Assembly (NCBI GenBank): GCA_040386355.1
Contig: JAZKFP010000315.1
Span: 1 to 23,178, forward strand
From: JAZKFP01 sp040386355
GTDB lineage: Bacteria > Pseudomonadota > Gammaproteobacteria > Pseudomonadales > UBA6940
DNA: 23,178 bases
Direction: 5' to 3'
Shown: one piece after another, positions 16,777 to 23,178 of the stretch
Numbering within the stretch: position 1 is the first letter of the stretch
How the letters are laid out: each line of letters starts with the position of its first letter
Translations under genes and position numbers: made by a program
The notes under the pieces: model-generated
Databases searched by the model: none
Told to the model about the DNA's origin: nothing
Seen by the model: only the letters and a program-made list of their open reading frames with translations

Positions 16777-18414
16777 TTAAATTCCTTCCTGAGAAACATC
16801 TTCGAAAACATGACCGAAAGCACTACCACTAAGTTGTTCAGATTGAACCATGTTGGCCTCGTCATTTTTGTTAATTGAGCTTACGTCTAGCGTTGGTTCA
16901 GGTAATTCAGGAACTGTCTGAGTTCTAGGTTTTGCAGCTTGATCTTTGGATTCAGATTTCTCATCTTTATCTTCTTTCGCATGGATACCTTTACCCATCA
17001 AATAGAACTCAAAATCAGTCGGTTCAATATATTTAGTAGTTGGTAATGCAATTTGATCAGCAAGCAAAGGTTTGGTTAATTGTGGAGTTACCAAAATTAC
17101 TAATTCAGTTTCACCTTTTTCAAATTCCACACTGCGAAATAAACTTCCAATAATAGGCAAGTCACCTAGAACAGGGAATTTGGAAACTAAATCTTTAATG
17201 TTTTCATTCAACAAACCAGCAATCGCAATGGTTTGTCCATCCGCTAATTCAACTGAAGAAGTTGCAGTACGTTTGCTAAGGCCCGGAATAAGCAGTTGTG
17301 TTGAGTTCCCTACATCAATACCAAAGCTATTAAAATTTTCAATTTCACTAACGGTGACATTTAATTTTAAATTAATACGATTAGAGTCCAGTACGGTTGG
17401 TAAAAACTTAACGCCAACTCCGAATTCTTTGTAATCAACCGTGACAGTATCTTCATCGCCACTCACTGGCACCGGGAATTCACCACCGGATAAGAAACTA
17501 GCTTCTTGACCAGATAATGTTGTTAAAGTTGGTTCTGCAAGAATTTTTGCATTACCTGTTTCTTTAGCTGCGTCCAATGTCATTGAAAATGCTGTATTAC
17601 TGGTAACGAATGTAGAAAATAATCCAGCGTCTCGAATATTGAGTGCATTTGGAAATAATGTGGAATTCGCTAAATTACCGCCGCCATTTATTCCACCTAA
17701 GGTCCAATTATTTCCACCATTGGTAGTAAGATTAAAACCAGTATTCAAGCGACGGGTAATACCACGTTGCATTTCAGCAACCGTCACTTTCAACATGACT
17801 TGTTGCGTACCACCAACCGATAATAAATTTACAACACCTGAACCTGGTTTTTTTTCAGCAGATCCGTCTTTTTCCTTTTCTTGAATTGAACGATCTTGAC
17901 GCGTGTAGGTTTCTGCAATTTGAATTGCGGTGTCCATTGCATCTAATGAAGTAACATGCCCACTTAATAAAATTGCGCCTTGTGAGGTTGTCACTTCAAC
18001 GGTTTCGTTAGGCAACATTTCATGCATTTTTTTCTTTAATGCAATTAAATCATGCACAACTTCAACATCTAACGATTGAATCAAATTTCCGCGACGGTCC
18101 CACAATAAAATATTTGTGCTGCCAAGCGCTTTACCAAGTACATAAGCTTGATTGGAATTAATAACGAGTAAATCCGCAATTTCTTCATTACCCGTAGAAA
18201 TTTTTTGAATGGCGGTATTCACGTCAATAACTCGTGATTTATATAAAGGTACTTGAATTACTTCACCAACCAATTGACGAGACTGCGGCATTGGTTGATT
18301 TTCTAACGCTGACGAGCGATTAGACATTACTAAAAATATACCTAAGGCTGCAGTTAACATCCAAAAGGGTAGCGAACTCGACTTAAAAGGAGACTTCATG
18401 CTTTGCTTAACCAT
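16777..18414 (-). CDS. rcpA: Outer-membrane secretin RcpA/CpaC of the Tad pilus
   Basis: A 545-residue secretin. An N-terminal signal or anchor (about 16-36) is followed by an N-domain with LYKSRVIDVN and VYVLGKAL-like strands, a BON-like segment (about 125-165), and a C-terminal secretin domain with AEPTLTTLSGQEASFLSGGE, VPVSG, LIPGLSKRTATSSVELADGQ and the closing LVILVTPQLTKPL. It forms the gated pore through which the Flp pilus leaves. A roughly 90-residue hydrophilic tail rich in Lys/Glu/Pro follows. I chose ATG 18414, which overlaps the rcpC stop by 8 bases (translational coupling); the longer reading from 18462 lies inside rcpC. The small lipoprotein gene follows after one base. Confidence 0.93.
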   Translation of the reverse strand: MVKQSMKSPFKSSSLPFWMLTAALGIFLVMSNRSSALENQPMPQSRQLVGEVIQVPLYKSRVIDVNTAIQKISTGNEEIADLLVINSNQAYVLGKALGSTNILLWDRRGNLIQSLDVEVVHDLIALKKKMHEMLPNETVEVTTSQGAILLSGHVTSLDAMDTAIQIAETYTRQDRSIQEKEKDGSAEKKPGSGVVNLLSVGGTQQVMLKVTVAEMQRGITRRLNTGFNLTTNGGNNWTLGGINGGGNLANSTLFPNALNIRDAGLFSTFVTSNTAFSMTLDAAKETGNAKILAEPTLTTLSGQEASFLSGGEFPVPVSGDEDTVTVDYKEFGVGVKFLPTVLDSNRINLKLNVTVSEIENFNSFGIDVGNSTQLLIPGLSKRTATSSVELADGQTIAIAGLLNENIKDLVSKFPVLGDLPIIGSLFRSVEFEKGETELVILVTPQLTKPLLADQIALPTTKYIEPTDFEFYLMGKGIHAKEDKDEKSESKDQAAKPRTQTVPELPEPTLDVSSINKNDEANMVQSEQLSGSAFGHVFEDVSQEGI

Positions 18415-19216
18415 TTTGCACTCTCTTGACTTCACTAGTAACGCCACGAATAACTTCAACATTATTTTGTTGAGCTGGTTTATAAACTGGTTTGTAAATT
18501 ACTTTTTTAACAACAGGGGCAGGAGCCTGAGCAGCAATCTTTTCTACAACTTCCTCATTAGGATTGCGTAACGTCAATTGAATTTGACCTTCAGTCATCG
18601 CTACTACTAATTTTTCTGCTTGTTTTGGGTCTACTTCAATCGTTACAGATCGAACAACAATAGGTTCGTTTTCTTCAGTAACTGCTTTTTGATCAACCGC
18701 TAACACACGAATTTTTTCTAAAATTGTTTCGGAAATTGCACGGGCATTAAAATCTGGTTTTCGAACTGAAATTACATCGACAAAATTACCTGGTAATAAA
18801 AAGCCTGCCACTCCAATAACGTCATCGACACGAACTGTCATAGCACGTTTATTTGGCTCTAATAAGACCGATAATAAACTTCCATCAGGCTCATTCGTCA
18901 CGTGAGGAGTTAAAACCATTTCTCCTGCATATATATCACGATTAGCAATTAATCCGTTTACTTCATCAATTGTTAAATAACGATTTTTTGGAATAACACC
19001 TGTAGGAAAATAAGATAATTTAATTTGATGCGCTTCAATAATAGTGCCCTTAGGAATATCCAAAGCTGCTACCACTATTTGTTGCATAGAAGGATCCTTT
19101 TCTAATTGACCCATTTTATTAGATTGTGATTGAAACCATTGATTTGCATACCACGCTGCCGCAATTGACATGCCTAGTGCAATTAATAATAAAAAAGCAG
19201 ATTTAGTTGAGCTCAT
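18407..19216 (-). CDS. rcpC: RcpC/CpaB Flp pilus assembly protein
   Basis: A 269-residue RcpC/CpaB protein. An N-terminal membrane anchor (about 7-25, AFLLLIALGMSIAAAWYA) is followed by a SAF domain containing IPKGTIIEAHQIK and ANRDIYAGEMVL, then the RcpC domain with MTVRVDDVIGVAGFLLPGNF and VDVI, and EVDPKQAEKLVVAMTEGQIQ before LTLRNP. It acts in the periplasm with the RcpA secretin; the SAF domain may bind peptidoglycan, which is family knowledge. A Lys/Pro/Val-rich tail (about 230-260) ends the protein. AGAAAGGA lies just before the ATG. Its stop overlaps the rcpA start. Confidence 0.93.
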   Translation of the reverse strand: MSSTKSAFLLLIALGMSIAAAWYANQWFQSQSNKMGQLEKDPSMQQIVVAALDIPKGTIIEAHQIKLSYFPTGVIPKNRYLTIDEVNGLIANRDIYAGEMVLTPHVTNEPDGSLLSVLLEPNKRAMTVRVDDVIGVAGFLLPGNFVDVISVRKPDFNARAISETILEKIRVLAVDQKAVTEENEPIVVRSVTIEVDPKQAEKLVVAMTEGQIQLTLRNPNEEVVEKIAAQAPAPVVKKVIYKPVYKPAQQNNVEVIRGVTSEVKRVQNG

Positions 19217-19251
19217 GGATCCTTTCTCTTCTCTTAAAAAATAAATTAATT

Positions 19252-20607
19252 TTATTCAGCATCCGTCATAAAATAACTTTTCCAAGCTTTGATCATATGC
19301 TTGATTTGAACTCGTGAATCGCATTCAGAAAATTGAGCATAATCCTGTGCGATTCTTAATAAATCACGAGGATGAGTTGCTCGCATACGCATTCCATAAT
19401 TTGGATATAATTTTTTAACTAATAGATCTTCAATATCAGGATCAAAATCTATCGCAATTTTGCTCATTTCTTTGCGATAAATTGCTTTGAATTGTTGTTC
19501 TGATAAATCACCAAGTCTTATTTTGTAACCAATACGGCGTAGAAAAGCTGGATCAGCTATATCACTTGGATTTAAATTGGTAGAAAAAACAAGTTGCATA
19601 TCAAGAGGAATAGTAAATTTTTGGCCATTTTGGCCCATTGAAAAATTATCTTCTTGTTCTTCAAGTGGTAATATCCAACGATTAAATATTTGTTCAACAG
19701 ATATTTTCTGTCTTCCTAAATCATCAATTACTAATACACCACTATTCGCAAGCACTTGTAAGGGCGCATGGAATTGTTCGGTTTCACTATCGCGTCTAAC
19801 TTCAAAAGCTGATAGTTCTAATTCACCACCTACGATAATGACAGGACGTTTAATCCGAATTAAACGTCTATCTTTTAATTGATTAAGTAGAATTTCATCA
19901 GAAGAATTTTTACTGCTTTCTTGTTTATGAATAGTTGGGTTGTACAGTGGAAGAATTGAACGACCCACGGCAATTGCGTAAGGAATATCGCATGTATCGC
20001 CTAATATTCCGGCAATCGCTTTGCATAAATAACTTTTGCCTGTGCCCGCAGCCCCATAAATTAATAATGGACGACGCGAAATAATTCCTGGCCCAATGCT
20101 TTCGATAACATCGGATTCTAAATCTAACGATAATAAATGGCTGGTTATATTTTGAAGGGAGTCCTTAGTAAATATCTTTTTCTGTTGTTTAACGAGTTGG
20201 CTGTATTGTTTAATTGAAATCGGAGCAGGGCCTAAATACGTGCAGCGCTCTCTAATTTCAGCAGCATTAGTTATGCCTTTTTTTGTCAATCTAAAAACCC
20301 GTCCGCCCATTGCATCAAGTGTTGACTCAACAATTTGCTTTTCACGAAGTATTTCAATAATGGATTCACAAATTGGTCCACATAAACCAACTTGTTGACA
20401 GATTTCATGAAAACTTAAATAACGGTTATGATGAATGTGTTTAATTATTAAATTTTCAACCAATAGAATATCAATATCTAAATCATTAATGCTTTTGGGC
20501 GCCTGTAAAATAATTTTAGTTAGTAGAGGTTGATATTGAATAGAACCAGAATCATCCAACTGTAAATTATCAGGCATATATTTCTTTGACTGCTGGGGTA
20601 GAGACAT
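19252..20607 (-). CDS. AAA+ ATPase with winged-helix N-terminus inside the Tad locus
   Basis: A 451-residue protein not in the classical Tad set. Residues about 40-115 look like a winged helix (LSFHEICQQVGLCGPICESI, then VFRLTKKG), followed by YLGPAPISIKQY. The AAA+ domain has Walker A GAAGTGKS (about 175-182), Walker B GVLVIDDLG (about 270-278), a sensor-1 Asn in FSTNLNP, and an Arg pair in AFLRRIGYKIRLGDL. MoxR/Cdc48-like remodelling of pilus components or regulation of expression are possible roles; both are inference. ATG 20607 is preferred to an upstream TTG at 20628, but neither has a good ribosome-binding site. It is flanked by tadV and rcpC, all on the same strand. I recall similar ATPases near Tad genes elsewhere but cannot verify this here. 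Confidence 0.8.
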   Translation of the reverse strand: MSLPQQSKKYMPDNLQLDDSGSIQYQPLLTKIILQAPKSINDLDIDILLVENLIIKHIHHNRYLSFHEICQQVGLCGPICESIIEILREKQIVESTLDAMGGRVFRLTKKGITNAAEIRERCTYLGPAPISIKQYSQLVKQQKKIFTKDSLQNITSHLLSLDLESDVIESIGPGIISRRPLLIYGAAGTGKSYLCKAIAGILGDTCDIPYAIAVGRSILPLYNPTIHKQESSKNSSDEILLNQLKDRRLIRIKRPVIIVGGELELSAFEVRRDSETEQFHAPLQVLANSGVLVIDDLGRQKISVEQIFNRWILPLEEQEDNFSMGQNGQKFTIPLDMQLVFSTNLNPSDIADPAFLRRIGYKIRLGDLSEQQFKAIYRKEMSKIAIDFDPDIEDLLVKKLYPNYGMRMRATHPRDLLRIAQDYAQFSECDSRVQIKHMIKAWKSYFMTDAE

Positions 20608-20705
20608 AACTATATCGACTCTAATCAAGGTTAATTAAATAGTTTTACAGGGTTTAATCGAACTATTTTTATTATCAAGATTGGTTTTATTAGTGAATAT
20701 TTTTA

Positions 20706-21290
20706 TTAATACTTCCAAGCAATAAAAGCTCCCGTTGCAATTGCGATTGCATAAGGAAATTTTTGAACGCGTTTTTCAGGTATTTTATATTGTCCTGATT
20801 TTTCGTGATGCGTCTGTAAGGAATGATTATTGCGATGCTGAATTTTGAAAGCACTAACGCCTAAACCATTTTGAAAATTTAATATTGCAAAATAAAAATC
20901 TTCTATGAGTTGGTAGAGTCGGCCATTGACTAGCATAATGGCCGCACCAAATATTCCACCTGCTATAAGTGTTGCGAGTATGGAAATTAGGGCATTATCG
21001 AATCCAAGAAATGATCCGGTCGCTGCTATGAGTTTGACGTCTCCAGCACCGGTAATTTTAAAAATATAAGCGGGTAAAAAAATAGCAAAACCAATTAATG
21101 CGCCGAAAAAAGAAGTAAAAAATCCCTTGCCAAATAAAATCTGATAGGTAAAACCTAGAATGAAAATGAAAAGTACAATACTATTTTTAATCTTATGAAA
21201 TTTAAGATCGTATAATGCTGAAAAAAACAGCAGAGAAAAAAAGGCGACTGGGAAGTAGTCGCCATATGATGAAAGGTTTATATCTAACAT
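20706..21290 (-). CDS. tadV: Prepilin peptidase TadV/CpaA
   Basis: A 194-residue polytopic A24-family aspartic peptidase. The two catalytic aspartates are visible: D28 in ALYDLKFHKIKN and D84 in GAGDVKLIAATG. About five hydrophobic segments are present. The C-terminal PYAIAIATGAF matches the usual CpaA ending; before it lies a His/Lys/Gln-rich loop (about 145-178). Like other TadV/CpaA proteins it lacks the N-terminal methyltransferase domain of PilD. It cleaves Flp and the TadE/TadF pseudopilins after the Gly preceding the hydrophobic helix. It begins 35 bases after the Flp gene stop; the ribosome-binding site is weak, perhaps keeping its level well below that of pilin. Confidence 0.92.
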   Translation of the reverse strand: MLDINLSSYGDYFPVAFFSLLFFSALYDLKFHKIKNSIVLFIFILGFTYQILFGKGFFTSFFGALIGFAIFLPAYIFKITGAGDVKLIAATGSFLGFDNALISILATLIAGGIFGAAIMLVNGRLYQLIEDFYFAILNFQNGLGVSAFKIQHRNNHSLQTHHEKSGQYKIPEKRVQKFPYAIAIATGAFIAWKY

Positions 21291-21325
21291 TTAAATGATT
21301 TGCTCATTTTTAATGGTTTAAATTA

Positions 21326-21502
21326 TTAACCTACATTAATTCGATTGGCTAAATTTGTAATTGATGTTCCTACGCGTGTTCCTAAAGTTGTAAATGCACC
21401 AATTACAACAAGTGAAACTAATCCACCAGCCACCGCATATTCAACCGCTGTTAAACCTTCTTCGTCACGTAAAAATTTTTGGATTGATTCTTTAATTTTC
21501 AT
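21326..21502 (-). CDS. flp: Flp-type major pilin
   Basis: A 58-residue Flp prepilin. The leader MKIKESIQKFLRDEEG ends at G16, and the mature protein begins LTAVEYAVAGG with the Glu (+5) and Tyr (+6) diagnostic of Flp pilins, followed by a hydrophobic helix (VSLVVIGAF) and a short polar tail. It is the structural subunit of the Tad pilus. I chose ATG 21502 because GGAG lies seven bases upstream; the TTG at 21514 would place that site inside the gene. It is the first gene of the cluster, so the operon promoter should lie in the 270 bases upstream. Only one flp copy is seen in the window. Confidence 0.95.
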   Translation of the reverse strand: MKIKESIQKFLRDEEGLTAVEYAVAGGLVSLVVIGAFTTLGTRVGTSITNLANRINVG

Positions 21503-21552
21503 AACTTTCTCCAAGTCTGAGGACAGTTGTATGGACGAGTTGATAAGAACTT

Positions 21553-21564
21553 AAAAGGCCTTTT
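21553..21564. promoter_or_regulatory. 12-bp palindrome upstream of flp
   Basis: AAAAGGCCTTTT is a perfect palindrome about 50 bases upstream of the flp ATG, in the 21503-21775 gap where the Tad operon promoter must lie. It could be an operator, but no clear -35/-10 pair could be assigned. Nothing else is recognised in this gap apart from a 5-bp stem hairpin at 21590-21604. Confidence 0.25.
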
Positions 21565-21775
21565 GTCCAAACGCAATCAGAGTACGCCAACTGAGTGTTT
21601 CAGTGCGTAGCAAATTGGTGACACTTTTTTTGAGGATAAATATTATGACTACAAGTAGTAAATAATAAATTCACTAAATGGTTTGAGTTGGATTGGCTTA
21701 ATTTTCAAGGCGAGTATCATCGGATTGCCAAGTTTTGAATACAGGGATAACGTTGCCTTTTGTAAATTACTGTAT

Positions 21776-23178
21776 TTACGAAACTAAATCCGGATTGATG
21801 CCTAGTGCGGAAGTATTTTCAACAATTGTTTTTTGATTACTAAAGGCATTTAATGTTTCAAGACCGCCACTTTTATGCCCATTTCCTGAAAGACCTATAC
21901 CGCCAAAGGGATGTGCTTCAACCGTTGCGTTAATAATGTTTCTGTTAATAAAGATATTACCCACACGAATAGTACGACTCATAAAATGAATACGCGTTTG
22001 AATACGACTATAGAATCCAAAAGTTAAACCATGTCCAAGTTGATTAATATAATCAACGACTTTATTGAGTTCAGATTCTTTAAATAATAAACAATGCAAT
22101 ACCGGACCAAATATTTCTCGATGATTAAATGATTGCCAATCATTTATTTGAATTAAAGTGGGTGCAATGAAATTGCCGTGTAATGGTATGGCTGCAAAGC
22201 TTGGTTGATAAACGACATCATTTTTTTGCCGATGTTGTTCAATATGCGTTTGAATATCATGTAATGACTTGGCGTGAATCACTGGACCAATATCTGTTTC
22301 TACATTTATTGGATCGCCAATTTTTAAGGTGTCCATTCGGCCTTTAATTAATTGAATCGCGGTTTCTGCAATTTCCTGTTGTAAAAAAACAATACGCGCT
22401 GAGGAACAACGTTGGCCTGCGTTATTAAAAGCCGATTCAATAATTCCTTCAACGGCTTGCTCAATGAGAGCGCTGCTGTCAACGACAATTGAATTGATGC
22501 CACCTGTTTCGGCAATAAATCTTGGGAAAGGTGTATTTATACGTCGATTTAATGCAGTTGAAATTTTATCAGCTGTTTTTTTCGATCCTGTAAAACCAAT
22601 GCCCTGAATATGTGAGCTGGTAAGAATATGATGTTCAAAAACATAAGACGAGCAAGGTAAATACAGTAAGGCTGTTTTTGGAACACCAGCACGATGAAAT
22701 GTATCAACAGCGCGCTGTGCAATTAAGCTAGCCTGTGATGAAGGTTTTGCAATAACAGTATTTCCAGTGACTAATGCTGCTGCAATTTGTCCAACGAATA
22801 TTGCTAACGGAAAATTCCAAGGGCTAATACAACATACAATACCTAGTGGCTCACGAATTAAATATCGAGACTCTCCGCTAGTGCCGCGTGTAATTATTTC
22901 TTTTCCCCAATTATTTCTGGCTTGTTCGGCATAAAATCGACAAAAATCGATAGCTTCACGTAATTCTGTGCGTGCATCCTGCCAAGTTTTACCAACTTCT
23001 CGAATGATTAAATGAATCCACTCCGATTCTTTTTTAACTAAATCTTGTGCAATTAACAGTAAATATTCACAACGCTTTTTTATAGAGATATTTTGCCACG
23101 TGGAAAAATTTTCAACTGCAACGTGTAAAGTTTGTGCGCAAATTTCCGGAGTAGCTTCGACAACTTCACCAACATAAT
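21776..23178 (-). CDS. putA: PutA-type delta-1-pyrroline-5-carboxylate dehydrogenase domain (5' end outside window)
   Basis: The frame is open without a stop from the right edge to TAA at 21776, 467 codons; the ATG at 22336 is internal. It is an aldehyde dehydrogenase of the P5C dehydrogenase branch, with CISPWNFPLAIFVGQIAAAL, FTGSKKTA, the general base Glu in AETGG, a following VDSSAL, the catalytic Cys in NNAGQRCSSARI, and the closing HPFGGIGLSGNGHKSGG. It oxidises glutamate semialdehyde (from proline) to glutamate with NAD+. AETGG...VDSSAL and NAGQRCS are the pattern of bifunctional PutA, so an N-terminal proline dehydrogenase domain is expected beyond the edge; a stand-alone enzyme is possible. 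The protein ends soon after the domain, as in short type-A PutA. The typical Glu of AKPAEQ is Ser here (AKPSSQ). Confidence 0.9.
   Translation of the reverse strand, partial: YVGEVVEATPEICAQTLHVAVENFSTWQNISIKKRCEYLLLIAQDLVKKESEWIHLIIREVGKTWQDARTELREAIDFCRFYAEQARNNWGKEIITRGTSGESRYLIREPLGIVCCISPWNFPLAIFVGQIAAALVTGNTVIAKPSSQASLIAQRAVDTFHRAGVPKTALLYLPCSSYVFEHHILTSSHIQGIGFTGSKKTADKISTALNRRINTPFPRFIAETGGINSIVVDSSALIEQAVEGIIESAFNNAGQRCSSARIVFLQQEIAETAIQLIKGRMDTLKIGDPINVETDIGPVIHAKSLHDIQTHIEQHRQKNDVVYQPSFAAIPLHGNFIAPTLIQINDWQSFNHREIFGPVLHCLLFKESELNKVVDYINQLGHGLTFGFYSRIQTRIHFMSRTIRVGNIFINRNIINATVEAHPFGGIGLSGNGHKSGGLETLNAFSNQKTIVENTSALGINPDLVS

Noticed and set aside
19252..20628. Reading the AAA+ protein as an IstB/transposon-type ATPase
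   Set aside because: Although it has a generic Walker A/B, it has an N-terminal winged helix, greater length, no transposase partner, and lies inside the Tad operon.
21568..21590. Possible sigma-54 promoter (TTGG...TTGC) upstream of flp on the minus strand
   Set aside because: The GG and GC elements are separated by 12 bases rather than 10 and the rest of the consensus is missing.
22336..22336. Start codon of a short 186-residue aldehyde dehydrogenase fragment
   Set aside because: The same frame stays open to the right edge with all aldehyde dehydrogenase motifs, so this Met is internal.

Overview
The window reads as a chromosomal segment of an AT-rich gammaproteobacterium. A CysB-type regulator, a PutA-type aldehyde dehydrogenase domain, a ThiO-type glycine oxidase and the overall protein style point towards Legionellales or relatives (Coxiella/Legionella/Berkiella-like). 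That placement is an inference; there is no rRNA or other marker gene in the window. No tRNA, rRNA, CRISPR array, transposase or phage gene was found. From base 1508 to the right edge every gene is on the minus strand.

Left part (1-2440): the 3' part of a glycine oxidase gene (thiO) and a DUF2237 gene, both on plus, converge on a CysB/LysR regulator on minus. The 1342-1507 gap holds a 14-bp inverted repeat and a hairpin at the cysB stop. The gap at 2441-2737 holds a MITE/REP-like element made of two nested palindromes.

Middle part (2738-8339): an accessory zone. A 744-residue Ser-rich protein with a membrane hairpin lies 22 bases downstream of a cysteine-dioxygenase-like cupin protein with a long extra N-terminal region. 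Next come an intact RBBP9/YdeN-type serine hydrolase and a decayed gene of about 1.4 kb (8086 down to 6711), whose pieces can be joined across stops and frameshifts.

Right part (8340-21502): a complete, ordered Tad (tight adherence, Flp type IVc pilus) locus. In transcription order it encodes Flp pilin, prepilin peptidase TadV/CpaA, an extra AAA+ ATPase with a winged-helix N-terminus, RcpC/CpaB, secretin RcpA/CpaC, a small lipoprotein, a TadG-like protein, two TadE/TadF pseudopilins, TadZ/CpaE, TadA ATPase, platform proteins TadB and TadC, and the TPR lipoprotein TadD. Together these make, process, polymerise and export a thin adhesive pilus: TadV cuts Flp and the pseudopilins, TadA powers assembly through TadB/TadC, TadZ positions the machine, and RcpA/RcpC/TadD/small lipoprotein form the outer-membrane exit. 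The AAA+ ATPase is the least explained part. The right edge (21776-23178) carries the C-terminal proline-catabolic aldehyde dehydrogenase domain of a PutA-type protein that runs off the window.
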